In this document: positions 17,089-27,112 of the stretch, in pieces | Position numbering within the stretch: the first letter of the stretch is position 1 | Layout of the letters: every line of letters starts with the position of its first letter | Assembly (NCBI GenBank): GCA_019856515.1 | Contig: CP082230.1 | Location: 1,674,001 to 1,738,000 of the forward strand | DNA from: Prolixibacteraceae bacterium | Lineage (GTDB): Bacteria; Bacteroidota; Bacteroidia; Bacteroidales; Prolixibacteraceae | DNA length: 64,000 bases | Direction: 5' to 3' | Program-made: the position numbers and the translations under genes | Notes under the pieces: model-generated | Told to the model about the DNA's origin: nothing | The model's database searches: none | What the model saw: the letters and a program-made list of their open reading frames with translations, nothing else

Positions 17089-19332
17089 ATGAAACAAACA
17101 ACATTTTTAACGCTAATCACTACACTTCTCTGTGTCACCACCTACGCACAGAAACTAGGAAAAGACACGATTTCGATTCATGAAGTAGCAATTCATGCCA
17201 ATCAAATTCATCCTCGTGAAAATGCGCTCCAACTTGATGTTCCACTCAAGTACATTCCAACTGCAACCAGCACTATTTCAGGAAAAACTTTAGAAGAATT
17301 AGATATCCACAGTATCAATGAAGCTTTTGATTATACCACTGGTGTTAAAACAAGAATGAACTATGGCGGATTTCAAACTTTCCGTTTGAGAGGTTTTGAC
17401 AAACCGGTAGTCATGCAAGATGGACAAATTGATTATCGTATGGTCTATTCTAGCAGTGCTCCTATGACTTCACTATCAAACGTCTCAAAAGTAGAATTCA
17501 TCAAAGGACCTGCATCGGCATTATATGGAGGCTCATCAGTTGGTGGTATTATTAATATTGTGCGAAAATCACCATGGGATAAAGAAGAAGGGCGAATATC
17601 TTTTAATACTGGATCATATAACACCAATGACTTCCAACTAAATTACTGTAAACAGATTAGTCCCAAACTAGCCATTCGCCTTGACGGGAATATACTCCGA
17701 TCAGATGGATGGAGAGATAATGGTGTCAATAAAAACAATCTATATTTTGCTTTAGGTTGGAAAGCTTCAGATAAGGATGAGTTACAATTACGCCTTGGAG
17801 CTTTTGATGATCAGTATGATACAGAAGCAGGAACTCCAGCATTCAAAAATGACATATTCAGCAGTAAAAACGACACAAAGATATACAACAAAGGGGAGCT
17901 ACCAAGTAATATGAGCCCTGACCAGAGGTACAATGATCCTACAGATTTTCTAAAATCAAAGAATCAAAATATCTACTTATCTTGGAAACATCAGTTCACC
18001 CACAATAATTACCTAGACCTGACCGCATCTTTCAACAATGATGATATAGACTATTTTTCCACTGAAGAATTGACTTATATCACTTCAGATACAGAGGAGA
18101 AAGACCACTACTACATGAAAGGTGATCAGAAACAATATATCGACATCAATCAAATTAAACGAAGCTACCCACTTAGATTTCAACACAAAACAAAAACAAT
18201 ACAATCCACACTTGCATTTCATTCAACATTTAATCTGTTGGGGATGAAACATCACACTGCTAGTGGCATCAACTATTTCCAAACGTTCCGTGATTCATAT
18301 ACAGGATATGGCAAAGATGATGTTTGGGGACCAGGAGAACATGCAGTTATATCTGTTGAGAATCCCATATTGAATCAAGGAGAGATACACCACAAACTAT
18401 CTGCTGTAAACACCTATGATGATGTTATTGTAGGGATCAACGTGCAAGATCTTATTGATGTCACCAAACATTTTAAGATTATGATAGGCGGAAGATTAGA
18501 TAACTTCTTCTTCAATAAAGAGGTAGCAAAAGTAGATGAGCATAAAAACAAAAGTAATATCGATAACAAAGGATCATATACCGATCATGCTTTCTCCTAT
18601 AAGCTAGGTATGGTCTATGAAGTAGCAAACAATGTATCGCTCTTTGGATCTGTTTCTAACTTCTACAAACCTTATAGAGAGACATACAATGCGAACTATA
18701 TCTACAAAGACACCAATGGAAACAAGATAACACCATCAGGAGATGACAAAATATTTGATCCTGAGACCGGTATCCAATATGAACTAGGGATAAAGGTCGA
18801 ACGTAATAATTTATCTGCTCAAGCAACAGCATATAAAATCACCAAGAACAATATCAAGTCTTATTTAGGAAAAGAAGATAATAAAAAAGTTTATGGCCAA
18901 ATTGGAGAGATAAACTCGACAGGGCTGGAGCTAGATATTACATATTACGTAACAAAAGCATTAGATATAAATGGAGGCTATGGCTACAATAAGACACTAG
19001 ACTCAAAAGATCAACAAGGAGCTTTTTCTCCTCAAAATACGGCCTATGGTCGTGTGAGATATAAACTATCACAAGGAATGTTTAAAGGCCTCTCGGCATG
19101 GTGGGGAATGGTATATACAGACACTCAATTTTCAGATAGTGGCAACACCTACCTACTTCCTTCATCGACAGTACAAAACATAGGTCTTCGATTAGATAAA
19201 AAGCACTACTGGATACAAGCAAACGTGAAAAACCTAACAGATCAACTATATTATAATTCAGCGGTTTATTCCAATCAATACATCGCTTCACCTGGTCGCA
19301 ACTGGAGTGTTACATTAGGTCTAAAACTATAA
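17089..19332 (+). CDS. Siderophore-type TonB-dependent receptor under cobalamin riboswitch control
   Basis: A 747-residue outer-membrane receptor with a signal peptide (1-20, ending ...CVTTYA). The plug is at about 50-165: SIHEVAIHANQI, TATSTISGKTLEELDIHSIN, GFQTFRLRGFDKPVVMQDG and VEFIKGPASALYGGSSVGG. The plug motif 'RGFD' and the barrel pattern (KAFDINGGYGYN-like strands, C-terminal NWSVTLGLKL) match the TonB-siderophore receptor family (FhuA/FoxA/FpvA-like), not classical BtuB. It lacks the CarboxypepD_reg domain of the other receptor in this window. The upstream cobalamin riboswitch suggests that its ligand is a corrinoid, a cobalt chelate, or that iron and B12 supply are linked. The next gene, 5 bp away, is a PepSY protein. 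Confidence 0.87.
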   Translation: MKQTTFLTLITTLLCVTTYAQKLGKDTISIHEVAIHANQIHPRENALQLDVPLKYIPTATSTISGKTLEELDIHSINEAFDYTTGVKTRMNYGGFQTFRLRGFDKPVVMQDGQIDYRMVYSSSAPMTSLSNVSKVEFIKGPASALYGGSSVGGIINIVRKSPWDKEEGRISFNTGSYNTNDFQLNYCKQISPKLAIRLDGNILRSDGWRDNGVNKNNLYFALGWKASDKDELQLRLGAFDDQYDTEAGTPAFKNDIFSSKNDTKIYNKGELPSNMSPDQRYNDPTDFLKSKNQNIYLSWKHQFTHNNYLDLTASFNNDDIDYFSTEELTYITSDTEEKDHYYMKGDQKQYIDINQIKRSYPLRFQHKTKTIQSTLAFHSTFNLLGMKHHTASGINYFQTFRDSYTGYGKDDVWGPGEHAVISVENPILNQGEIHHKLSAVNTYDDVIVGINVQDLIDVTKHFKIMIGGRLDNFFFNKEVAKVDEHKNKSNIDNKGSYTDHAFSYKLGMVYEVANNVSLFGSVSNFYKPYRETYNANYIYKDTNGNKITPSGDDKIFDPETGIQYELGIKVERNNLSAQATAYKITKNNIKSYLGKEDNKKVYGQIGEINSTGLELDITYYVTKALDINGGYGYNKTLDSKDQQGAFSPQNTAYGRVRYKLSQGMFKGLSAWWGMVYTDTQFSDSGNTYLLPSSTVQNIGLRLDKKHYWIQANVKNLTDQLYYNSAVYSNQYIASPGRNWSVTLGLKL

Positions 19333-19337
19333 TTACA

Positions 19338-20654
19338 ATGACTAAATTTCTTTTGAAAACCCATCGCATCTTTGGACTGATTTTTCTTCCTATCATGTTA
19401 GTATGGTTTATTAGTGGATACTTTATGTTGTTAGGGGGATTCCCACATATCTCAAAACAGTGGGTAAACCAACACCAACCGTTGTTGCCAAAAAAAGTCA
19501 TTACCAACAAATCGGTCACATCATATAGAGAAATAAGTTATTGTGCTTATGGGTGGAGAGAAATTAATCAAATTAACAATACTGAGAAAGACACCGTCTT
19601 TCTCAGTATTTACACCACAACAAAACCCGTGGCATGCGATCAATATGCCCAACACCTAACGAAAGAACAACCAACTAAAAAGATCATATTAGAAGATCTT
19701 GATACTTGGATACCATGGAGTCGGTTAAAAAAAGATCTCCCTATTTACAAATACACCTACAACGATGGCTTGCAACTTTATATATCGTCACGTACAGGTG
19801 AAGTAGTACAGCGGACTACAACCAAAGAGCGTTGGATTGCCTATTTTGGAGCCATCCCACATTGGCTATACTTCAAATGGCTAAGACAACATACATCAAC
19901 ATGGATCAACGTAATTAAAGTACTATGTGTCTTCTGTCTCATAGCTATCGTATCTGGTTACCTATATGGCTGGATTATTTTCTTTAAAGCAAGAAAAAGC
20001 AATCCATATAAAAGGAAAAATCATAAATATCATTTTGCATTAGGTCTACCTGCAGGACTTATTATTTTAACATGGACACTTAGTGGCTTCTTTTCACTAC
20101 ACCATGTTGCGCCTAGCTGGGCACCTATCGGAGTTAAAAAGAAAGTAAAATCTATCTGGACTCCACAACCCATTACAGTACAACAAAATCTTACTTCAAT
20201 AGATTACACAAAACCAATTGTCGCCATATCATGGAAGAATATTGGAGGAAAGGTTATGACTAAAATGATAGACCACGAAGGACAGGAAACTTTTTACAAT
20301 CCAGGTAGTGTAAAATCGAACTTTTGGACCCCTCTCTATCTTAAAGAGCGTTTCAAACAACTACTTCCCAAGAATGAAATCACCATGACAAAAGGGGAAA
20401 ACAATCAACTCAATATTAAAGTTAATGATCAGGGGAAGAGCACATTCACATTTGATCTAATAAAAGGAGAATTAATCCACTACGAAGATAGCAATACACG
20501 GCTAAATAATTTTCTCTATCGAGGACTACACGCATTCAAGATCGGAAAACTAAACCATTACCCGATAATTAGAATTTCTCTAATACTAATATTCTTAACT
20601 ATCGGAACTGCCGTACTAATCACTGGACTTTTTATTACAATCCACAAGAAATAA
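19338..20654 (+). CDS. PepSY-associated transmembrane protein, partner of the riboswitch-controlled receptor
   Basis: A 438-residue inner-membrane protein that starts TKFLLKTHRIFGLIFLPIMLVWFISGYFMLLGG, the usual PepSY_TM opening with a His before the first helix. Further helices are near 193-217, 230-250 and 408-432. It starts 5 bp after the receptor stop, so both genes share the riboswitch-controlled transcript. Relatives such as FoxB handle iron-siderophores at the inner membrane. Here the riboswitch raises the possibility that the protein handles or reduces an imported corrinoid. Only weak similarity to the 368-residue PepSY protein at 8078-9184 is visible outside the N-terminus. Confidence 0.8.
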   Translation: MTKFLLKTHRIFGLIFLPIMLVWFISGYFMLLGGFPHISKQWVNQHQPLLPKKVITNKSVTSYREISYCAYGWREINQINNTEKDTVFLSIYTTTKPVACDQYAQHLTKEQPTKKIILEDLDTWIPWSRLKKDLPIYKYTYNDGLQLYISSRTGEVVQRTTTKERWIAYFGAIPHWLYFKWLRQHTSTWINVIKVLCVFCLIAIVSGYLYGWIIFFKARKSNPYKRKNHKYHFALGLPAGLIILTWTLSGFFSLHHVAPSWAPIGVKKKVKSIWTPQPITVQQNLTSIDYTKPIVAISWKNIGGKVMTKMIDHEGQETFYNPGSVKSNFWTPLYLKERFKQLLPKNEITMTKGENNQLNIKVNDQGKSTFTFDLIKGELIHYEDSNTRLNNFLYRGLHAFKIGKLNHYPIIRISLILIFLTIGTAVLITGLFITIHKK

Positions 20655-20821
20655 ACAATAATCGATATGACGTTGTAAATCACTATAAATAACCAACTTA
20701 AACTTTTAACAAAAAATAGTATTAATCATCTTTAAACATTTAATAAGATAATAGAACATTGAAAACACCTCAGTATTTACGATGTCATAGGTCCCTTTAT
20801 TCAAAAGCATATCAATTAAAA

Positions 20822-21754
20822 TGACTCTTTCCGAGATTTGGTGAATACCCCATATGGCGTTGCAACCAAATCATCAATGTAACGCTATATTCACCAATTA
20901 AATTACGATAAACAGACCATCGTTTATTGTAGGTTTAAGCTTTTTGAACTCGTTACTATAATAATTTCATGAAAAACATCACGAACATATATCGTTATGG
21001 TTTCTTAACTCTTTTGCATCTACAAACCTATAGCATGACCATAGAATATTCATCTATTTAACATTTTTGATGAAGCAACTATCAATGAAGTATCCTTGAA
21101 GTATCAATAAACTACGAAGGAAACCCTATCTAAGATGTCGGTTATTTCCTAAAGTAGAAGCATTTTTCCGATCCAAGTTATCACAAGAACCGTGAACGAC
21201 CTTAATGTGGTAATTCATGGTCTTTCTTCACCCTCATAGGAACACGCAGCTCCAGCTCGGAAACAGAATCGATTGCAATCACACTCCTGTATTCTTAATG
21301 CCACATATCGCCTTCACCAAAACTAGTAATATAGAAGAGTTTAGATGCCTATTAAAGCAGTGCAATTATTGGACAACACATTCTAGATGGAAGAAGATAA
21401 CGAATCATTGAAATATTATCATAAAGGATACATCCTGCGAAATTAAGACGTTTTAGATAAATAGTGATTCATAAAGAACTCTTAAGGCCGCTATCACCTG
21501 ACTAACATGCTACTATCACCTGCTTTTTCTTGGATGTCATTCCAAGATCATTCGAAATTCCCTCACCCAAAATGGGAAATCGATGAATGAACTTCGAGTG
21601 AACTTGGAATGAACTTCGAGCCATCTCAGGGGAAAAGCAGGTGATAGTAGCTTGTTGGTCAGAGTAAGGTGATATTGATGTGGTCAGATGTGATAATGGT
21701 ATCTAAGCATTGTTCTATTTAATATGGTCACTCACCAAGTTTCGGAAAGAGCCA
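20822..21754. repeat. Pair of 23-bp imperfect inverted repeats about 0.9 kb apart
   Basis: TGACTCTTTCCGAGATTTGG plus TGA (20822-20844) matches the complement of 21732-21754 at 20 of 23 positions. The DNA between has no intact gene. This could be the ends of a decayed insertion sequence or two copies of a short repeat in opposite orientation. No target-site duplication was found by eye. Confidence 0.4.
21488..21675. repeat. Palindromic repeat element A (about 190 bp)
   Basis: Outer arms: CTGACTAACATGCTACTATC... ending near 21530 pairs with the complement of ...GATAGTAGCTTGTTGGTCAG near 21628-21662; about 30 bp match with few mismatches and one short indel further out. The centre holds the 27-bp core at 21577-21603 (AAATCGATGAATGAACTTCG and 7 more bases) that recurs at 58292-58318 with 25 of 27 identities. 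A TCAGGGGAAAA motif follows the core at both places. Looks like a MITE- or REP-like dispersed element. Confidence 0.55.
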
Positions 21755-22227
21755 ATTAAAGTAGTTAGATTGAGCTTCTTCATAATTTATCATTGACACC
21801 ATGCCCATAAATCTCCGGAGTTGACTGTATGATATCGGTTTAACTGAATATGATGGTCGTGTAAATTAAACTCTGTCTGGGTTATTTTTCGTAGTGATTT
21901 TACACCGTCCTTGACTATATATATTGACGTACGTTTAGTTGCTTATTTTTGAACCAGGTTTGTCACACGAAATAATATCTAAATTTCTCTTATTGAGACC
22001 AGCAAGACATCCTAAAACCGTAAGATAAACAATACGTCATTAATTATAGTTAGGCACATAGAAGTGTTAATTAAACACTTTCCATGACTTCTAATATAAG
22101 TAAATTTAGACAGAGTTAATCTTACGCCATCATTTACCCATCGTTTTGTTTAGAAGGACATGTCTTTTTGTTAAGGTGGAATAGTAGAGACAAGAATTTA
22201 GATTTGAGTATCATCTTAAGTATAGGC

Positions 22228-22262
22228 ATAAAAAAAGAGGAATGGACTCCTCTTCTTTTATG
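22228..22262 (-). terminator. Terminator of the ilv-leu operon
   Basis: On the minus strand AAGAGGA (complement of 22248-22254) pairs with TCCTCTT (complement of 22235-22241) with a 6-nt loop, followed by a run of Ts. It lies about 70 bp after the leuB stop. Confidence 0.85.
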
Positions 22263-22321
22263 TTGTTTCTTAACAAACACCTTTACTAGTATCCGTAAGT
22301 TGATAAAATCACTTTAAACAA

Positions 22322-23389
22322 TTAATTTACTGAGATATAGTTGGCAATCCAATCTCCAACTTCCGATGTTTTACAACTTTTCTCTTTGTCGATATCTTCG
22401 GTTACCACTCCTGCATCCATGGAAGCCAAGACCGCTTTACGGATCAATGCACCTTCATCTTTCATGTCAAAAGCAGTTTCAAACATCATGGCAGCAGAGA
22501 GGATTGTTGCAATAGGATTTGCAATATCTTTACCTGCTGCTTGCGGATATGAACCGTGAATTGGTTCAAAAACACTCGTGTGTGTTCCAACTGATGCAGA
22601 AGGAAGAAGCCCAAGAGAGCCGGTGATCACACTTGCCTCATCGGTTAGAATATCCCCGAACATGTTCTCTGTGACCATCACATCAAATTTCTTTGGCCAT
22701 TGGATAATTTGCATTGCAGCATTATCCACAAACATATAATCTGTCTCCACCTCAGGATACTCTTTCTCGATTTTCTGTGCCACCTCTCTCCATAGGCGTG
22801 ATGTTTCTAAAACGTTGGCTTTATCAACAACAGTCACTCGTTTATCTCTTTGTAATGCAAACTTATAAGCAAGATGCAAAATACGTTCTACTTCTTCTTT
22901 GGTATATACACAATGGTCATAAGCACCATTACCATCTTCTGTACGCCCTTTATCACCAAAATAGATACCACCAGTAAGCTCTCGCAAACATAGGAAATCG
23001 GCTCCTTCAACAAGCTCTTTTCGTAGTGGTGATTTATGTAGCAAAGAGGGAAAAGTAGTCACAGGGCGAAGGTTTGCATATAAACCTAGCTGCTTACGCA
23101 TTCTTAATAATCCTTGTTCTGGACGTACCTTCGCGGTTGGGTCATTATCAAAACGAGGATCACCTATAGCACCAAACAAAACTGCATCTGCATTCATACA
23201 AATTTCATGTGTTGCTTCAGGATAAGGATCTCCCACTTGATCAATAGCAGTAGCTCCTACTATACCCTCTTTTGTCGAAACATCATGTCCAAATTTATTT
23301 GCAACTGCATTTACTACTTTCAATGCTTGGTCTACGATCTCTGGACCGATGCCGTCTCCTGCTAATACTGCTATATTTAATTTCATCAC
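22322..23389 (-). CDS. leuB: 3-isopropylmalate dehydrogenase
   Basis: A 355-residue enzyme that oxidises and decarboxylates 3-isopropylmalate to 2-ketoisocaproate with NAD in leucine synthesis; the same enzyme can act on erythro-3-methylmalate in the citramalate route to isoleucine. Family marks are [15 protein letters not shown] at the N-terminus, the [16 protein letters not shown] loop with substrate-binding arginines, [29 protein letters not shown] for NAD binding and the [32 protein letters not shown] metal site. Length is standard. The start may be the first or second ATG (MMKLN). It is the last gene of the ilv-leu operon, 10 bp after the cimA-like gene, and is followed by a terminator. 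Confidence 0.96.
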   Translation of the reverse strand: MMKLNIAVLAGDGIGPEIVDQALKVVNAVANKFGHDVSTKEGIVGATAIDQVGDPYPEATHEICMNADAVLFGAIGDPRFDNDPTAKVRPEQGLLRMRKQLGLYANLRPVTTFPSLLHKSPLRKELVEGADFLCLRELTGGIYFGDKGRTEDGNGAYDHCVYTKEEVERILHLAYKFALQRDKRVTVVDKANVLETSRLWREVAQKIEKEYPEVETDYMFVDNAAMQIIQWPKKFDVMVTENMFGDILTDEASVITGSLGLLPSASVGTHTSVFEPIHGSYPQAAGKDIANPIATILSAAMMFETAFDMKDEGALIRKAVLASMDAGVVTEDIDKEKSCKTSEVGDWIANYISVN

Positions 23390-23399
23390 CTCTTACTTA

Positions 23400-24935
23400 T
23401 TAATAGTTTTCTACTTCTAACTCAATAATGTTTAACATTTTAATGGTCGCCTTAATTGCGGCCTCTGTCTGATCGCTCTCTAGACCTCTGGTTTTAAAAA
23501 TCTTACCATAGTTCCATGTGATCACAGTTTCCACCAAGGCATCTGTTCTTCCTCCAGGAGGAATTGTCACAGAATAATCGATTAAAGCAGGGAAAGGTTT
23601 ATTCAGTTTGGTGTAGATCATTCTTAACGAATTCATAAATGCATCATACTGTCCATCCCCCGCCGATGTGGCTTGATGTACTTGACCATCAATTTCGATA
23701 CTCAAAGTGGCTGTCGGGTACAAACCTTGCGTATGTACCAAAGAGTAGTTTGAGAGTTTGATTTTCTCCTCCAACTGTTGTGTTCTCAAGACATCCGAAA
23801 TAATATAAGGAAGATCTTCTATGGTCACATTCTCTTTCTTGTCAGCCAAGTCAATAATACGATCAGTAACAATCTTCAACTCCGCAGGTTCCATCTCAAT
23901 ACCGAGTGCTTCTAAATTTTTTACGATATTGGCTTTGCCTGATGTTTTTCCTAAAGCATACTTACGAACACGACCAAAACGTTCTGGTAAAAGATCATTA
24001 TAGTATAGTCCATGTTTGTTGTCACCATCTGCATGCACTCCACTACATTGGGTAAACACATTCTCACCTACCACAGGGCAGTTCTGAGAAATACGGATTC
24101 CTGAATAGGACTCTACCATTTTAGATAGCAAGGCTACTTTACGTTCTTCTACTTTCGTCGAAAAATCAGTATGATCATGAATCAATGCCACCACACTTGC
24201 CAATGGCGCATTTCCAGCTCGCTCGCCAAGACCATTGACGGTTGTGTGCACTCCTTTTGCTCCAGCCTGCATTGCCGACAACACATTGGCCACGGATAGA
24301 TCATAATCATTGTGGGCATGAAAGTCGAAATATATATCTGGAAAACGATCCACCATATCTTGAATAAAAGTATGGGTCTCATGTGGGGTCAATATACCTA
24401 AAGTATCAGGAAGCATTACCCTCCCTAACTTATCTACATTCACTCCTTCAAGAAGTTGATAAACATGAGACGCATCCTGCTTCATTCCATTAGACCAATC
24501 CTCCAAATATAGGTTTACATTAATGCCCTTAGACAATGCTTCGTTGATCGAACTATTTATCTCTTCAATATGTTCTGCAAGGCTCTTTCTTAGTTGATGT
24601 TTCAAGTGGTTGGCAGAACCTTTTGAAAGTAAGTTTAACACTTCTCCACCGGCCTCTTCAATCCAACGTATTGATTTTCCTTGATCCACAAACCCCAATA
24701 TCTCTATTTTAGACGCAAAGCCTTTGGATCGTGCCCAATCCATTATCTTCTTTGCAGCTATCATTTCTCCATCAGACACTCTTGCCGATGCTATTTCAAT
24801 AGCATCAACCGAGAGCTCTTGGAGTAAAAACTTAGCTATCGAGAGTTTTTCATGAGCAGCAAAGGAGACCCCTGAAGTTTGCTCACCATCTCGTAGCGTA
24901 GTATCCATGATCGATATGGTACGGTTTTTCATCAT
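23400..24935 (-). CDS. Second 2-isopropylmalate synthase family protein, probably citramalate synthase
   Basis: A 511-residue protein with the DRE-TIM metallolyase opening [28 protein letters not shown] for metal binding and NGLGERAGNAPL. The C-terminal third is a LeuA-type regulatory (dimer) domain (GDGQYDAFMNSLRMIY). It is a distinct paralogue of the leuA at 27113-28615: it has TSGVSF where LeuA has VPGCQL after DGEQ, and SGVHADG where LeuA has SGIHQDG. Position between leuD and leuB fits a citramalate synthase (CimA: pyruvate plus acetyl-CoA, for isoleucine), but substrate choice is inferred. I chose ATG 24935; an in-frame GTG at 24956 and ATG 24932 are alternatives. Confidence 0.8.
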   Translation of the reverse strand: MMKNRTISIMDTTLRDGEQTSGVSFAAHEKLSIAKFLLQELSVDAIEIASARVSDGEMIAAKKIMDWARSKGFASKIEILGFVDQGKSIRWIEEAGGEVLNLLSKGSANHLKHQLRKSLAEHIEEINSSINEALSKGINVNLYLEDWSNGMKQDASHVYQLLEGVNVDKLGRVMLPDTLGILTPHETHTFIQDMVDRFPDIYFDFHAHNDYDLSVANVLSAMQAGAKGVHTTVNGLGERAGNAPLASVVALIHDHTDFSTKVEERKVALLSKMVESYSGIRISQNCPVVGENVFTQCSGVHADGDNKHGLYYNDLLPERFGRVRKYALGKTSGKANIVKNLEALGIEMEPAELKIVTDRIIDLADKKENVTIEDLPYIISDVLRTQQLEEKIKLSNYSLVHTQGLYPTATLSIEIDGQVHQATSAGDGQYDAFMNSLRMIYTKLNKPFPALIDYSVTIPPGGRTDALVETVITWNYGKIFKTRGLESDQTEAAIKATIKMLNIIELEVENY

Positions 24936-25044
24936 ATTGAGGGAAGAATATATCACATCTTTAATCAGATGTAACTAGATATTATCAACTGTATCTCCAC
25001 TAGTGTTCATTAAAGTCACGCAGTGGAGATAATTCGGTCATTAT

Positions 25045-25632
25045 TTATTTCTTTTCAAAAGATTCGATATCTGATTTCATATGAATCAAATAATCGATAT
25101 CATCGTATCCTTTTAAGAGACACTCTTTCTTGTATGGATTGATTTCAAACGACTCTGAAAGCCCTAACGCTTCGTTAGTAATCGTTTGTGCTTCAAGATC
25201 CACCGTCAGTTTTGTTGTCGCATCTTTTTCGATTGCATCGAATGTTTTCTCTAAAAACGATTCAGACACCACCACAGGAAGTAAGCCATTGTTTAATGCG
25301 TTTCCTTTAAAAATATCGGCAAAGAAACTAGATACAACCACTTTAAATCCGTGATCATAGATAGCCCAAGCAGCATGTTCTCTACTAGAACCACTACCGA
25401 AGTTTTTACCTGCAACTAAAATCGATCCACTATAACGATCATCGTTTAATACGAAATCATCATTTTGAGATCCATCTTTTTGATATCTCCAGTCACGGAA
25501 GAGGTTATCTCCAAAACCTTTTCGCTCCGTCGCTTTTAGAAATCGTGCTGGGATGATTTGATCAGTATCCACATTCTCTATTGGCAATGGGATCGCTGTA
25601 CTCTGTAATGTTTCAAACTTATCTATTGGCAT
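25045..25632 (-). CDS. leuD: 3-isopropylmalate dehydratase small subunit
   Basis: A 195-residue small subunit that, with LeuC, isomerises 2- to 3-isopropylmalate. The N-terminus ([23 protein letters not shown]) and the swivelling-domain motif [17 protein letters not shown] are diagnostic, as is [20 protein letters not shown]. Length is typical of bacterial LeuD. It starts 31 bp after leuC ends, as expected for subunits made together. With the cimA-like gene next door, the pair probably also isomerises citramalate. Confidence 0.96.
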   Translation of the reverse strand: MPIDKFETLQSTAIPLPIENVDTDQIIPARFLKATERKGFGDNLFRDWRYQKDGSQNDDFVLNDDRYSGSILVAGKNFGSGSSREHAAWAIYDHGFKVVVSSFFADIFKGNALNNGLLPVVVSESFLEKTFDAIEKDATTKLTVDLEAQTITNEALGLSESFEINPYKKECLLKGYDDIDYLIHMKSDIESFEKK

Positions 25633-25663
25633 AACAATATTAACTAAACAAATAAGACTTCGA

Positions 25664-27061
25664 TTATAACTCTCTCGGATCAGTAATCACTCCTGTAATC
25701 GCTGCTGCTGCTGCCACTAATGGGCTTGCCAACAACGTTCTTGCACCAGGTCCTTGACGACCTTCAAAATTACGGTTAGAGGTCGATACTGAATATTTAC
25801 CTGCAGGAATCTTATCGTCATTCATTGCTAGACATGCAGAACATCCAGGCTCTCTCATTTTAAATCCGGCTGCTTCTAAAACCTCAACAAGACCTTCTTC
25901 TTGAGCCTGTTTCTCTACTACTTTTGATCCAGGAACAATCCATGCAGTTACACTATCGGCTTTCTTTTTGCCATCAACAAATGCAGCAAAAGCTCTTAGA
26001 TCCTCGATACGACCATTGGTACAACTTCCAACAAACACATAGTCAATAGGATGTCCCAACATCTGTTGTCCTGCGGAGAATCCCATATATTCCAATGATT
26101 TCTCAAAAGATATTTTATCCGTTCCTTCTAGGTCAGTACCTGAAGGGATATTCCCTTGCACAGATACTCCCATTCCTGGATTCGTACCATAAGTGATCAT
26201 TGGAGTGATATCTGCAGCATCATAATGAAATTCTGCATCATAAACAGCTCCACTATCCGTCTTAAGCTCTTTCCATTCAGCCAAAGCCTTATCCCAAGCT
26301 TCACCTTTTGGTGCAAAAGGACGTCCTTCCACATAGTCAAAAGTAGTTTGATCTGGTGCAATCATACCTCCACGAGCACCACATTCGATACTCATATTAC
26401 AAAGAGTCATACGACCTTCCATAGAAAGGCTTTCCACTGCTGAGCCTGCATATTCAATAAAATAACCAGTACCCCCAGAAGTCGTCAATTTAGCAATAGC
26501 ATACAGCGCAATATCTTTTGCAGTTACTCCATCAGACAGTTCTCCATCAACTTTGATTAACATCGTCTTTGGTTTTGGCTGCATAATACACTGAGAGGTA
26601 AACACCATCTCCACTTCACTTGTTCCAATACCAAAAGCGATACTACCAAAAGCTCCGTGAGTAGAGGTATGGCTATCACCACAAACGATAGTCATACCAG
26701 GTTGTGTATATCCCATTTCAGGACCTACAACGTGAACAATACCGTGATTTTGACTACCTAAACCATAATATTGAATACCATGATTAGAACAGTTTTTCTC
26801 TAATGTCTCAACCTGAAAACGAGACTCCTCATCTTTAATCGGTTTGTCTTGCTCAATTGTAGGGACATTATGATCTGGAGTAGCTGTTGTTTGTGCTGGG
26901 CGTGCTACTTTTAACCCTCTGTTCTCAATACCAGTGAAAGCTACTGGGCTGGTCACCTCATGAATAAAATGTCTATCGATATAGACTACATTCGGGCCAC
27001 CCTCTACTTGTTTCACGACATGGGCATCCCATATTTTATCAAATAATGTTTTTGGCTGCAT
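25664..27061 (-). CDS. leuC: 3-isopropylmalate dehydratase large subunit
   Basis: A 465-residue aconitase-family enzyme. It shows [13 protein letters not shown] at the N-terminus, [33 protein letters not shown] with the first cluster Cys, and [14 protein letters not shown] with the CxxC pair that completes the 4Fe-4S ligands. Full length for the bacterial form. It lies between leuA (51 bp) and leuD (31 bp) in the operon. Catalyses the isomerisation step of leucine synthesis in the cytoplasm. Confidence 0.97.
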   Translation of the reverse strand: MQPKTLFDKIWDAHVVKQVEGGPNVVYIDRHFIHEVTSPVAFTGIENRGLKVARPAQTTATPDHNVPTIEQDKPIKDEESRFQVETLEKNCSNHGIQYYGLGSQNHGIVHVVGPEMGYTQPGMTIVCGDSHTSTHGAFGSIAFGIGTSEVEMVFTSQCIMQPKPKTMLIKVDGELSDGVTAKDIALYAIAKLTTSGGTGYFIEYAGSAVESLSMEGRMTLCNMSIECGARGGMIAPDQTTFDYVEGRPFAPKGEAWDKALAEWKELKTDSGAVYDAEFHYDAADITPMITYGTNPGMGVSVQGNIPSGTDLEGTDKISFEKSLEYMGFSAGQQMLGHPIDYVFVGSCTNGRIEDLRAFAAFVDGKKKADSVTAWIVPGSKVVEKQAQEEGLVEVLEAAGFKMREPGCSACLAMNDDKIPAGKYSVSTSNRNFEGRQGPGARTLLASPLVAAAAAITGVITDPREL

Positions 27062-27112
27062 GTTATAATGTTGAATTGTTCTACTTTATTTAATTAGAAA
27101 CAGATATCGTAA

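Larger units (their letters stand above)
20655..22227. other. Gene-free stretch of about 1.6 kb with inverted repeats
   Basis: No ORF here looks real; the largest (64 codons at 21217-21411) has no family features or start signal. The stretch holds a 23-bp imperfect inverted repeat pair 0.9 kb apart (20822-20844 and 21732-21754), a hairpin near 20840-20897, and a compact palindromic element at 21488-21665 (listed separately). The remainder is AT-rich without recognisable function. It may be a decayed mobile element. Confidence 0.6.

Noticed and set aside
21217..21411. 64-codon plus-strand ORF in the 20655-22227 gap
   Set aside because: Low-complexity, no start context, no neighbours; expected by chance in a 1.6 kb gap.
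24936..24956. GTG 24956 as start of the second LeuA-type gene
   Set aside because: ATG 24935 lies just before the conserved [14 protein letters not shown] start of the family; the extra seven residues have no counterpart in usual family members.
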